A stretch of DNA of 64,000 nucleotides from contig NZ_CP067113.1 of assembly GCF_016615955.1 (NCBI RefSeq), positions 310,001 to 374,000 of the forward strand. The letters run 5' to 3'. Shown here one piece after another: positions 53,667 through 62,775 of this stretch. This stretch comes from Luteimonas sp. MC1750. Lineage in GTDB: Bacteria; Pseudomonadota; Gammaproteobacteria; Xanthomonadales; Xanthomonadaceae. The position numbers were made by a program, and so were the translations under genes. Numbering within the stretch: position 1 is the stretch's first letter; the number at the start of each line of letters is the position of its first letter. Under the pieces are notes generated by a model. It searched no databases. It saw only the letters and a program-made list of their open reading frames with translations, and was not told the origin of the DNA.

Positions 53667-56453
53667 TCAGTCGCTGTCCTCGTCCGGCGCGAACACCAGG
53701 CCGCGCTCCTCGCGCACCAGGCCTTCGAACTCGAACGCCGGCACGGCGTCGGCGCCGGGCAGCGGCGGCGGCAGCACCGCCCTGGGCGATGCCTCGGCGG
53801 TGCCCTCCGGCCGGAACTTGGTGATCTGCTTCCAGGAGCGCGCCAGCGCATCGGCGAAGACCAGCAGCAGGTCGCCGGGCGCGCCCATGCGCAGGCCGGC
53901 GTCGATCGCCGCCTGTTCGTCGGGGATGACCGAGATCGCGTCGTCGGCGACCCCGGCTTCGCGCAGCGCTCGGGCGATGATGTTGGGCACCTCGTCGCCG
54001 TCGCGGCCTCGCAGCCCGTCGTCGCGCCGGCAGATGTAGTGGTCGAAGCGGCCAGCGACGGCATTGGCGATCGCCACGATGTCCTCGTCGCGGCGGTCGC
54101 CGGGGCCGGCCACCACCACGATGCGCCGGCCTTCCACGTCCAGCCGCTGCGCGAGGTCGGCCATCACCCCGACCGCGTGCGCGTTGTGCGCATAGTCGAA
54201 CAGCACCTTGAACGGGTGCTCGTTGAACACGTTCATCCGGCCCGGGGCCTGGAAGAAGGTGGTGTCGAAGGTGCGCAGGCCGTGGCGGATGTCATCGAGC
54301 CGGATGCCCATCGCGAAGGCCATCGATGCGGCGAACATCGCGTTCTGCACGTTGTGCAGCGCCCGGCCCTCCAGCGTCGCAGGCACCAGGTGGGTCCACA
54401 TCAGCGGGATGTGGCTGCCCTTGTCGTAGAGCGTGATCATGTGCCCGTTGACGCCTTCTTCCAGCGCGCAGGCGCGGCCGCCGGCGCGCACGTGCTCGCG
54501 TACCAGCGGGTGGCCCGGATTCATGGTCACGTAGCAGATGGTGCGCGCCTTGGTATAGCCCGACATCCGCAGCACGTTGGGATCATCGGCGTTGAGCACG
54601 GCGCACCCGGTGGCCACCTCGACCACGATGCGCTTGATCTCGGCCAGCTGTTCCAGGGTGTCGATGCCCTTGAGCCCCAGGTGGTCGGACTGGACGTTGA
54701 TCACCGCGCCTACGTCGACCTCGGTCACGCCCATGCCCGCGCGCAGCAGGCCGCCGCGCGCGGTCTCGAGCACCGCCAGGTCGATGGTCGGATCGCGCAG
54801 CACCATGCGCGCGGACACCGGCCCGGTCATGTCGCCCTCGACCGTGCGCTGGCCGTCGATGTAGACGCCGTCGGTGGTGGTCAGGCCCGGCGTGTGGCCG
54901 GCCATCTTGGCGATGTGCGCCAGCATGCGCGCGGTGGTGGTCTTGCCGTTGGTGCCGGTCACCGCGGCGATCGGCACGCGCGCGGGCGAGCCCGGCGGGA
55001 ACAGCATGTCGATCACCGGGCCGGCGGCATCGCGCGCGGTGCCCTCGCTGGGCGCCACGTGCATGCGGAAGCCGGGCGCGGCGTTGACCTCGCAGATCGC
55101 GCCGCCGATGCGGCGATGGCTTTCCGAGATGTCCGGGGTGATGAAGTCCACCCCGCCCACGTCCAGGCCGATCGCGCGCACCGCGCGCACCGCCATCTCG
55201 CGGTTGTCGGGATGGATGCTGTCGGTGACGTCGGTCGCGGTGCCGCCGGTCGACAGGTTGGCGGTCGAGCGCAGGTAGACGACTTCGCCGTCCTTCGGTA
55301 CTGAATCCTCGTCGTAGCCGACGCGCGCCATCATCAGCGCCGCCTCGCGGTCGAGTTCGATGCGGGTCAGCACCTTCTCGTGGCCGACGCCGCGGCGCGG
55401 GTCGCGGTTGACCTCGTCGAGCAGCGCGGCGACGGTGCTGCGGCCATCGCCGACCACGTGCCCGGGCGTGCGCCGCGTGGCCGCGACCAGCTGGCCGTCG
55501 ACCACCAGCAGGCGGTGGTCGTCGCCGGGCTGGAAGGTCTCGACGATCACCGAGCGCGAATGCTCCTGCGCGGCGACGAAGGCGGCGCGGATCTCGTCGT
55601 CGCCGGTGATGTCGATGGTGATGCCACGGCCGTGGTTGCCGTTGTACGGCTTGAGCACCACCGGGCCGCCCAGCCGGCGCGCGGCCTTCAGCGCGTCGGT
55701 CTGGCTGGTCACCAGCACCTGCCGCGGCACCGGCAGGCCGAGCGAGCCGAGGATCTTGTTGGTCTCTTCCTTGTCGCTGGCCAGCTCCACCGCGATGTGC
55801 GGCGTGCGCCCGGTGACCGTGGCCTGGATGCGCTGCTGGTAGCGGCCGTGGCCGAACTGCACCAGCGAGCGCTCGTTGAGCCTGAGCCACGGAATCCCGC
55901 GTTCCTCGGCCGCGCGCACCAGCGAGGCGGTGGACGGCCCGAGCGCGCGGCGCTGCGCATAGCGGATGAAACCGTCGCGCGCCTCCTCCCAGGCCCAGTC
56001 GTCGGGCACGCTGCCGGCGGGACGCAGCGACTCCGGCAGCAGCGACGCGACCAGGCGCATCGCCAGCTCACCGGCCGCGATGCCTTCCTCGCGCTGGGTG
56101 TATTCGTAGACCACGGTGTAGACGCCGGGCCGGTCGTCCACGCTGCGGGTCTTGCCGAAGGTGACGTCCTCGCCGGCGATGTTCTGCAGTTCGATCGCCA
56201 CGTGCTCGAGCACGTGCCCCAGCCACGTGCCCTCGTCCTCGCGCATGCGGCGCACGAAGCCGCCGGGTTCGCGATAGGAGCAGCCGTGCTCGGCCAGTCC
56301 GGGCAGCGCCGCGACCAGGCCGTCGATGAAGCCGCGACCCAGGCGCGCGGTGGGCCACTGTTCCAGCTCGCCCAGGTCGAGCAGCAGCCGGATCACCGGG
56401 AAGTGCGCATGCAGGGACGGGCCAACATAGACGGAGCGTTCGAGGATGCGCAT
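53667..56453 (-). CDS. cphA: Cyanophycin synthetase
   Basis: A 928-residue enzyme with the full CphA layout: N-terminal domain (1-165), ATP-grasp domain (about 215-480, with LGGPVVLKPYNGNHGRG and ICEVNAAPGFRMH), and Mur ligase domain with P-loop TGTNGKTTTARM (499-510) and MNVFNEHPFKVLFDYAHN near the C-terminus. The ATP-grasp part adds Asp to the backbone and the Mur part adds Arg to the side chain, building the Arg-Asp storage polymer. It follows cphB by 18 bases. Confidence 0.95.
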   Translation of the reverse strand: MRILERSVYVGPSLHAHFPVIRLLLDLGELEQWPTARLGRGFIDGLVAALPGLAEHGCSYREPGGFVRRMREDEGTWLGHVLEHVAIELQNIAGEDVTFGKTRSVDDRPGVYTVVYEYTQREEGIAAGELAMRLVASLLPESLRPAGSVPDDWAWEEARDGFIRYAQRRALGPSTASLVRAAEERGIPWLRLNERSLVQFGHGRYQQRIQATVTGRTPHIAVELASDKEETNKILGSLGLPVPRQVLVTSQTDALKAARRLGGPVVLKPYNGNHGRGITIDITGDDEIRAAFVAAQEHSRSVIVETFQPGDDHRLLVVDGQLVAATRRTPGHVVGDGRSTVAALLDEVNRDPRRGVGHEKVLTRIELDREAALMMARVGYDEDSVPKDGEVVYLRSTANLSTGGTATDVTDSIHPDNREMAVRAVRAIGLDVGGVDFITPDISESHRRIGGAICEVNAAPGFRMHVAPSEGTARDAAGPVIDMLFPPGSPARVPIAAVTGTNGKTTTARMLAHIAKMAGHTPGLTTTDGVYIDGQRTVEGDMTGPVSARMVLRDPTIDLAVLETARGGLLRAGMGVTEVDVGAVINVQSDHLGLKGIDTLEQLAEIKRIVVEVATGCAVLNADDPNVLRMSGYTKARTICYVTMNPGHPLVREHVRAGGRACALEEGVNGHMITLYDKGSHIPLMWTHLVPATLEGRALHNVQNAMFAASMAFAMGIRLDDIRHGLRTFDTTFFQAPGRMNVFNEHPFKVLFDYAHNAHAVGVMADLAQRLDVEGRRIVVVAGPGDRRDEDIVAIANAVAGRFDHYICRRDDGLRGRDGDEVPNIIARALREAGVADDAISVIPDEQAAIDAGLRMGAPGDLLLVFADALARSWKQITKFRPEGTAEASPRAVLPPPLPGADAVPAFEFEGLVREERGLVFAPDEDSD

Positions 56454-56471
56454 GCAGGTTGTGTCCCTGGG

Positions 56472-57314
56472 TCAGGTCTTTCGGGTGGCGAGTCGTCCGG
56501 CGGACGCGCGCCGCGTGTGCAGGTTGAAGGTGGCCCCGGCGATGAGGATGTGCACGCCCAGGCCGAGCATGCACACCGGCTCGTCCTCGTCGGCGTGGGC
56601 CATCGAGGAGAACTGCAGGTCGTGGGCATCGACCACGGTCACCGCGCCGCTGCCTTCGACCTCCAGCGTGTCGTCGGGCGAGATGAAGGCCGCGGTGTCC
56701 TCGTCCAGGCCGATGCCGATCGCGAACGGGTTGTAGGCCAGCGCGGCGGTCAGGCGGCCGAGGCGGTCGCGCTGGCGGAAATGCTGGTCGATGATGAAGC
56801 GGTTGGTCAGCCCCAGCCCGGGCGCGAGGCGCACGCTGCTGGCCCTGGGCGACGAGCCCTCCTTGCCGAACGCGATCATGTGCTCGCTGAGGATCCCGGC
56901 GCCGGCGCTGGTGCCGGCCACGGTGACGCCGCGGGCGTTGGCCGAACGCACCGTGCGCGCGATATCGGTGCCGCCGAGGATCGTCGACAGCCGCAGCTGG
57001 TTGCCGCCGGTGAAGAAGATGCCGCTGGCTTCGGCCAGGCGCCGCACGCGGTTTGGTTCCTGCGCGTCGCGGCGGGTGTCGAAATCCATCACCTCGACCT
57101 CGGCCACGCCCATCTCGCGGAACAGCGCCTCGTAGTTGAGCCCGCTGTCCTTGAGTCGGCTGGCGGTCGGGATCACCACGATGTCGGCGTCATCGCCGCC
57201 GCTGAGTTCGACGAAGCGCGACAGGATGCGCGGGTTGGTGTCCTTGTCCTCGGCACCGCCGATCGGGATGATCCAGCCGCGTTGCTCCCCGTTGACGGGT
57301 TTGCTTGGCATCAA
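56472..57314 (-). CDS. cphB: Cyanophycinase
   Basis: A 280-residue serine-type exopeptidase of the peptidase S51 family. The nucleophile is Ser136 in AGTSAGAG. Other family marks are IPIGGAEDK at the start, FFTGGNQLRL (about 100) and QHFRQRDRLGRL. It releases beta-Asp-Arg dipeptides from cyanophycin. It has no signal peptide, consistent with an intracellular enzyme. The start is ATG 57314 or the adjacent ATG 57311. It lies between iadA and cphA. Confidence 0.95.
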   Translation of the reverse strand: MMPSKPVNGEQRGWIIPIGGAEDKDTNPRILSRFVELSGGDDADIVVIPTASRLKDSGLNYEALFREMGVAEVEVMDFDTRRDAQEPNRVRRLAEASGIFFTGGNQLRLSTILGGTDIARTVRSANARGVTVAGTSAGAGILSEHMIAFGKEGSSPRASSVRLAPGLGLTNRFIIDQHFRQRDRLGRLTAALAYNPFAIGIGLDEDTAAFISPDDTLEVEGSGAVTVVDAHDLQFSSMAHADEDEPVCMLGLGVHILIAGATFNLHTRRASAGRLATRKT

Positions 57315-57326
57315 TGGCTCCGCTGT

Positions 57327-58502
57327 TCAGGTGTCTTGCGTTTCGAACGTACCACGGCGCACGACGGCCCCCTGGCGCAGGTGCGGGAGGCCCATCGCGA
57401 AGACGTCGCTGATCGCGCCGTCGGCGTCCAGGGCCACCAGGTCGGCGTCGGCGCCGACCGCGATCCGGCCCTTGCCGGGCAGGCGCAGCAGGTCGGCGAC
57501 ATTGCAGGTGAATGCCGGCAGCGCGTCCTCGAGCGCGACGCCGCGCGCGAGCAGTTCGCGCAGGGTCTCGATGAGCGCGCCCGAGTGGCCGACGTCCATG
57601 CTGCAGACGCGGCCCTGCTCGTCGAAGCAGGGCAGGCAGCCGCCGGCGTCGGAGCTGACGGTCACCCGCCCGCGCGGCGCGCCGCTGTCGAGATAGCGGA
57701 CCAGCGCGTCGGCCGCGCTCCAGGCGTCCTCGCCGTCGGCCACCGGGAAGGCCGTGATGTCGATGCAGCAGCCGCGCCGTGCGAGCTCGATCGCTTCGTC
57801 GAACAACGCACGCCGCCGGTTGACATGGGTCGGGTTGAACACGCGCGGCGGCAGCTCGCTCTGGTCGAGCGCGCGGCGCACCAGCTCCAGTCCACGGGCG
57901 CCATCGCCCAGGTGCAGGTGGACGATGCCGGCCTTGCCGGTCATCAGCCCGGCCACGTGGGTCTCGGAGGCGATGCGCAGCAGTTCGTCGAGCGTCGGCT
58001 GGCTGGAGCGGTGGTCGCTGATCGCCAGCTCGCCCACGCCGATGAGGCAGTCGATGAAGGCGAGGTCCGCGCGCAGGCTGCCGGTGATCGTCGCCGGCGG
58101 CAGGTGGTAGCCGCCGGCATGGCCCCAGGCCGACAGGCCTTCCTCGCGCAAGCCGTTGATGGCGGCGACCAGCTCGCGCGTGCCGCGGGCGACGTCGTCG
58201 GTGCCGAGCAGGCCGACCACCGTGGTCACGCCGCCGCGGGTGTAGCGCGACAGCATCGGCGCCGGCACGCGGCTGGCGAAACCGGCCTCGCCGCCGCCGC
58301 CGGTCACGTGCACGTGGCCATCGATGAAACCGGGCACCAGGCGCGCGCCTGCGAGGTCGACGACGGTCGCAGCGAAGCCCGGGGGCAGCGCCGCCGCGTC
58401 CGCGCCCATCCACAGCACCTTGCCGCCCCCCACCAGGAGGTCGTGCCGGCCAAGCGGCGCGGGGGCGTACACGTCCGCGTTGCGGACCAGCATCATCGTC
58501 AT
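57327..58502 (-). CDS. iadA: Isoaspartyl (beta-aspartyl) dipeptidase
   Basis: A 391-residue amidohydrolase of nearly the same length as E. coli IadA. The metal site starts with GFIDGHVHVTGGGGE (HxH). The carbamylated Lys candidate is in LMTGKAGIVHLHLGDG, and VTVSSDAGG carries the late Asp. It would split beta-Asp-Arg, the product of cyanophycinase, into Asp and Arg, completing degradation. It is first in the operon, 12 bases before cphB. The in-frame ATGs at 58502, 58496 and 58493 are all possible starts. Confidence 0.93.
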   Translation of the reverse strand: MTMMLVRNADVYAPAPLGRHDLLVGGGKVLWMGADAAALPPGFAATVVDLAGARLVPGFIDGHVHVTGGGGEAGFASRVPAPMLSRYTRGGVTTVVGLLGTDDVARGTRELVAAINGLREEGLSAWGHAGGYHLPPATITGSLRADLAFIDCLIGVGELAISDHRSSQPTLDELLRIASETHVAGLMTGKAGIVHLHLGDGARGLELVRRALDQSELPPRVFNPTHVNRRRALFDEAIELARRGCCIDITAFPVADGEDAWSAADALVRYLDSGAPRGRVTVSSDAGGCLPCFDEQGRVCSMDVGHSGALIETLRELLARGVALEDALPAFTCNVADLLRLPGKGRIAVGADADLVALDADGAISDVFAMGLPHLRQGAVVRRGTFETQDT

Positions 58503-58596
58503 CGCGGAAGGTTGGACAGCGCCGCGTCCTGCGTCAAGCGAGCTGCACCGGAGGCGGTGGTATCGTCGGGTCCCCCTCGAGGCCGGTCGTCCATCC

Positions 58597-61302
58597 ATGG
58601 GTACCTACGCGCTCGGATCCGTGTTCGCGCCGGCCTCGGTGGCGCTGGTGGGCGGCAGTCCGCGCGAACGTTCGCTGGGTCGCCTGGTGCTGCGGCAGGT
58701 CATCGACGGCGGTTTCCACGGCCGCATCGGCGTGGTCAACAAGCGCTATCCGGAGCTCGAAGGCGTGGCGACCGCGCCGCGCCTGGACGCGCTCGGCTTC
58801 GCACCCGAGCTGGTGCTGGTGGCCACGCCGCCGGCCACGGTGGCACGGGTGGCCCTGCGCGCCGCCGACGCCGGCGCGCGCGCGCTGATCGTGCTGACCC
58901 GCGACATGGGCGAGGGCCCCGGCTCGCACAACGAGGCGCTGCAGGCGATCGCGCGCGAGCGCGGGCTGCGCGTGGTCGGGCCGAACTGCCTGGGCGTGAT
59001 CGCGCCGCATTCGAAGCTGTTCGCGAGTTTCGCCGCGCACCGGCCTCCCGCAGGCGACCTTGCGCTGGTGTCGCAGTCGGGTGCGATCGGGGCGGCGATG
59101 ATCGAGTGGGCCAGCGCGCGCGGGCTGGGCTTTTCCGCCGTGGTCTCGCTGGGCGATGCCGTCGACGTCGATTTCGGCGACCTGCTCGACTGGTTCGCCA
59201 CCGACCGCCACACCCGCGCGATCCTGCTCTACCTCGAACGCGTGCGCGACGCGCGCAAGTTCCTGTCGGCGGCACGCGCGGCGGCGCGCGGCAAGCCGGT
59301 GGTGGTGGTGCGCCCGGGGCGCCACGCGCGGCGCGAGGGCCCGCTGGCGACCCACGCCGCCACCCTGGCCACGCCCGACGCGGTCTATGACGCCGCCTTC
59401 CGCCGCGCCGGTCTGCTGCGCGTGCACGCACTCGACGAGCTGTTCGCCGCGGCCGAGACGCTGTCGCACCTCGGCAGCGTGCCGGGCAAGCGCCTGGCGG
59501 TGCTGACCAACGGCGCGGGAACCGGCCTGCTTGCGCTCGACCGGCTGCAGGACCTCGGTGGGATGCCGGCGAAGCTGGCCGATGCGACCGTGGCACGGCT
59601 GGACGGCGAACTGGCCCGCGGCTGGTCGCGCAGCAACCCGGTCGACCTGCTGGGCGACGCCGATGGCGAGCGCTACGCCGCGGGCCTGGCGGCCCTGCTC
59701 GACGATCCCGGCAACGATGCCGTGCTCGCGGTCAACGTGCCCACGGTGCTGTCGGATCCGCTCGAGACCGCCGAGGCCACGGTGCGCGTGCTGGCCGCCC
59801 GCCCACGCGGCGCGGCGAAGAAGCCGGTGCTGGCGCTGTGGCTGGGCGACGACCGTGGCGCCTCGGAGCTCCTCGGCGGCGCCGGCGTGCCGACCTATGC
59901 CAGCGAGGCCGAGGCCGTGCGCGGCTTCATGTACCTGGTGCGCCACCGCGAGGCGCAGGCCGCGCTGATGGAAACGCCGCCGAGCCTGCCGGAGGATTTC
60001 GCGGTGGATCGCGACGCCGCGCAGGCGCTGGTCGCCCGCGCGCTGGCCGAGGGGCGCGAATGGCTGGACCCCGAAGCCACGGCGCGCCTACTGGCCGCCT
60101 ACGGCATCGACATCGCCACGCCCGTGCTGGCCGCGAGCCCGGAGGCTGCCGTGGCCGCCGCGCAGCCGCTGCTCGCGGGCGGTGGCACGGTGGCGGTCAA
60201 GGTGCTGTCGCCGGACATCGCGCACAAGTCCGACGTCGATGGCGTGCGCCTGCACCTCAACAGCGCCGCCGCCGTGCACGAAGCGGCCGCGGAAATCATC
60301 GCCCGCGCGCGGGCGCTGCGGCCCGGCGCGCGCATCGACGGCGTCAGCGTGCACCCGATGGTGCTGCGGGCGAAGGCGCGCGAGGTGATCGCCGGGATCG
60401 CGGACGATCCGGTGTTCGGTCCGGTGGTGGTGTTCGGCCGCGGCGGCACCGCGGTGGAGCTGATCGACGACAAGGCCCTGGCGCTGCCGCCGCTCGACCT
60501 GCGCCTGGCGCACGAGCTGATCGGGCGCACGCGGGTGTCGCGCATCCTGCGCGCCTACCGCGACGTGCCGGCGGCCGACGAGCGCGCGCTGGCCCTGGTG
60601 CTGGTGAAGCTGGCGCAGCTGGCGGCCGACATTCCCGAAGTGCGCGAAGTCGACATCAACCCGCTGCTGGTCGACGCCGGCGGCGCGGTGGCGCTGGACG
60701 CGCGGATCGCGCTGGCGCCGTCCAGGCGCCTGCACCGCGGCCGCGGCCACCCGCGCTTCGCGGTGTTTCCGTATCCGACCGAGCTCGAGCGCACGCTCCA
60801 GCTGTCCAATGGCCGCGCGGCCTTCGTGCGCCCGGTGCGCCCGGAGGACGACGCGATGTTCCGCCGCTTCTTCGAGCACGTCAGCGCCGACGACCTGCGC
60901 CTGCGCTTCTTCCGCGCGGTGCGCGACTTCAGCCACGACTTCATCGCCCGGCTCGTGCAGCTGGACTACGCGCGCTCGATGGCTCTGGTGGCGATCGACG
61001 TCGAGTCGGGCGACATGCTGGGCGCCGTGCGCCTGCTGGCCGACTCCGACTTCCGCCGCGGCGAGTACGGGATCATGGTGCGCTCCGACCTGAAGGGCGC
61101 GGGCCTGGGCTGGAAGTTGATGCAGGAGATGATCGGGGTCGCGCGCTGGATGGGGCTGGAGATGATCGAAGGCCAGGTGCTGCGCGAGAACAGCACCATG
61201 CTCGCCATGTGCCGGCGGCTCGGCTTTAAGGTGGTCCCCGACCCGGACGACGCCACGCTGATGCTGGTCACCCTCCCGGTCGCCCCGCCCCACCCCCTGT
61301 AG
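58597..61302 (+). CDS. Acyl-CoA synthetase-like GNAT protein lysine acetyltransferase (Pat/PatZ type)
   Basis: A 901-residue protein with the Pat order: CoA-binding Rossmann domain (VALVGGSPRERSLG), succinyl-CoA-synthetase-like domains (VSQSGAIGAAMIEWA; VLTNGAGTG), ATP-grasp domain (VAVKVLSPDIAHKSDVDGV, about 530-715), and a C-terminal GNAT domain (about 735-895, with RSDLKGAGLGWKLMQEMI). PatZ in E. coli and Pat in Salmonella acetylate Lys residues of acetyl-CoA synthetase and other enzymes. The stop TAG is supplied by a REP element. It is monocistronic and diverges from iadA. Confidence 0.92.
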   Translation: MGTYALGSVFAPASVALVGGSPRERSLGRLVLRQVIDGGFHGRIGVVNKRYPELEGVATAPRLDALGFAPELVLVATPPATVARVALRAADAGARALIVLTRDMGEGPGSHNEALQAIARERGLRVVGPNCLGVIAPHSKLFASFAAHRPPAGDLALVSQSGAIGAAMIEWASARGLGFSAVVSLGDAVDVDFGDLLDWFATDRHTRAILLYLERVRDARKFLSAARAAARGKPVVVVRPGRHARREGPLATHAATLATPDAVYDAAFRRAGLLRVHALDELFAAAETLSHLGSVPGKRLAVLTNGAGTGLLALDRLQDLGGMPAKLADATVARLDGELARGWSRSNPVDLLGDADGERYAAGLAALLDDPGNDAVLAVNVPTVLSDPLETAEATVRVLAARPRGAAKKPVLALWLGDDRGASELLGGAGVPTYASEAEAVRGFMYLVRHREAQAALMETPPSLPEDFAVDRDAAQALVARALAEGREWLDPEATARLLAAYGIDIATPVLAASPEAAVAAAQPLLAGGGTVAVKVLSPDIAHKSDVDGVRLHLNSAAAVHEAAAEIIARARALRPGARIDGVSVHPMVLRAKAREVIAGIADDPVFGPVVVFGRGGTAVELIDDKALALPPLDLRLAHELIGRTRVSRILRAYRDVPAADERALALVLVKLAQLAADIPEVREVDINPLLVDAGGAVALDARIALAPSRRLHRGRGHPRFAVFPYPTELERTLQLSNGRAAFVRPVRPEDDAMFRRFFEHVSADDLRLRFFRAVRDFSHDFIARLVQLDYARSMALVAIDVESGDMLGAVRLLADSDFRRGEYGIMVRSDLKGAGLGWKLMQEMIGVARWMGLEMIEGQVLRENSTMLAMCRRLGFKVVPDPDDATLMLVTLPVAPPHPL

Positions 61303-61372
61303 GAGCGGCTACAGCCGCGATTGGCGGCATCGCGGGCATTGCGGCTATCGCGGCTGTAGCCGCTCCTACAGG
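61296..61372. repeat. REP pair overlapping the pat-type stop codon
   Basis: Perfect 26-bp inverted arms (61296-61321 and 61347-61372) begin CCTGTAGGAGCGGCTACAGC. The TAG at 61300-61302 inside the left arm is the stop codon of the acetyltransferase gene. Confidence 0.9.
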
Positions 61373-61384
61373 AAACGGCGGGGG

Positions 61385-61390
61385 GATAAT
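61385..61390 (+). promoter_or_regulatory. Putative -10 element for dinB, possibly leaderless
   Basis: GATAAT ends exactly seven bases before the dinB ATG, so transcription would begin at the start codon. No good -35 element or ribosome-binding site is visible. Confidence 0.4.
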
Positions 61391-61396
61391 GCGCGG

Positions 61397-62464
61397 ATGC
61401 GCAAGATCCTCCATATCGACATGGACGCCTTCTACGCGTCGGTGGAGCAGCGCGACGATCCGTCGCTGCGCGGCCGCCCTGTGGTCGTGGCCTGGCGCGG
61501 CGCGCGCTCGGTGGTGTGCGCGGCGTCGTACGAGGCGCGGGTGTTCGGCGTGCGATCGGCGATGCCGGCGGTGCGCGCCGAGCGCCTGTGCCCCGACGCG
61601 GTCTTCGTGCCCCCGGATTTCGTCCGCTACAAGGCCGCGTCGAAGCAGGTCCGGGAGATCTTCCTGGCGCACACCGACCTGGTGCAGCCGCTGTCGCTGG
61701 ACGAGGCCTACCTCGACGTGACCGTGCCGAAGATCGCCTCGCCGAGCGCCACGGAGTCGGCGCGCAGGATCCGCGCCGAGATCCGCGAGGCGACGTCGCT
61801 GACCGCCTCGGCCGGCATCGCGCCGAACAAGTTCCTGGCCAAGATCGCCTCCGACTGGAACAAGCCCGACGGCCAGTTCGTGGTCAAGCCCGCGCAGGTC
61901 GAGGCCTTCCTCACGCCGCTGCCGGTCTCGAAGATCCCCGGCGTGGGCAAGGTGATGGCGAAGAAGCTGGCCGACATCGGCGTGGCCACCGTGGGCGACC
62001 TGCGCGGCTTCGCGCTGGAGGAGCTGCAGGCGCGCTTCGGCAGCTTCGGCGCCGGGCTGTACCGGCGCGCGCGCGGCATCGACGAGCGCCCGGTCGAGCC
62101 CGACCAGCCGGTGCAGTCGATCTCCAGCGAGGACACCTTCGAGCAGGACCTGCCGCTGTATGCGTTCGAGGACGCGCTGCGCCGGCTCGCGGGCAAGGCC
62201 TGGGACGCCACGCGGCGCACCCCGCGGGTGGGACGCACGGTGGTCCTGAAGCTCAAGACCTCCGACTTCCGCATCCTGACCCGCAGCCACACGCCGGACC
62301 TGCCGCCGGCCTCGCTGGAAGAGTTCACCGCGATCGCGCTGGCCCTGCAGGAGCGCGTGCAGCTGCCGGCGCAGACGCGCTACCGGTTGGCGGGCGTCGG
62401 GCTTGCCGGCTTCCGCGATCCGGAAGAGGCGCCGGTCCAGCCGCCGCTGTTCGACTCCGCCTGA
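61397..62464 (+). CDS. dinB: DNA polymerase IV (Y family)
   Basis: A 355-residue translesion polymerase. Catalytic acids are Asp8 (HIDMDAFYASVE) and Asp102/Glu103 (SLDEAYLDV). The palm/fingers motif SVVCAASYEARVFGVRSAMP and the helix-hairpin-helix IPGVGKVMAKKL are present. The C-terminal QPPLF is the beta-clamp-binding pentapeptide. It extends primers past damaged bases with low fidelity. The last 85 bases overlap the 3' end of the convergent LAB_N gene. No LexA-like operator is seen upstream. Confidence 0.96.
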   Translation: MRKILHIDMDAFYASVEQRDDPSLRGRPVVVAWRGARSVVCAASYEARVFGVRSAMPAVRAERLCPDAVFVPPDFVRYKAASKQVREIFLAHTDLVQPLSLDEAYLDVTVPKIASPSATESARRIRAEIREATSLTASAGIAPNKFLAKIASDWNKPDGQFVVKPAQVEAFLTPLPVSKIPGVGKVMAKKLADIGVATVGDLRGFALEELQARFGSFGAGLYRRARGIDERPVEPDQPVQSISSEDTFEQDLPLYAFEDALRRLAGKAWDATRRTPRVGRTVVLKLKTSDFRILTRSHTPDLPPASLEEFTAIALALQERVQLPAQTRYRLAGVGLAGFRDPEEAPVQPPLFDSA

Positions 62465-62775
62465 GGCGCCGCCGGCCGCGCGGTGCGCAGCTCCAGCCTC
62501 AGGCTGTACGCCGCGGTCAGTGCCGGCAGCAGGTTCTGCAGCACGCCTACCGCGTCCTGCTTGTCGGAGAAGAGGAAGTACGCCAGCGTCATCGCGCTGC
62601 CGCACAGGCTGATGACCCAGAAGCTGCGCGGCACCACCGCGCGCCCGGCGCGCCGAGAGGCGCCGAATTGCACCAGCCAGCGCGCGCCGAACAGCAGCGC
62701 GCCGAACAGGCCGATCAGCTTCCACGGCGTGACCGCGATGCCGGTCCAATCCAGGGCGGCGATGGTCTCGTTCAT
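62380..62775 (-). CDS. Lipid A biosynthesis N-terminal-domain (LAB_N) membrane protein
   Basis: A 131-residue membrane protein with three helices in the LAB_N pattern: WKLIGLFGALLFGARWLVQFGASRR, then VVPRSFWVISLCGSAMTLAYFLF, then DAVGVLQNLLPALTAAYSLRLEL. Free-standing LAB_N proteins occur beside lipid-A-modification glycosyltransferases. The last 30 or so residues are Ser/Gly/Pro-rich and are encoded antisense to the dinB 3' end, so they may be a recent extension. The start overlaps the stop of the GT2 gene by four bases. Confidence 0.87.
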   Translation of the reverse strand: MNETIAALDWTGIAVTPWKLIGLFGALLFGARWLVQFGASRRAGRAVVPRSFWVISLCGSAMTLAYFLFSDKQDAVGVLQNLLPALTAAYSLRLELRTARPAAPQAESNSGGWTGASSGSRKPASPTPANR

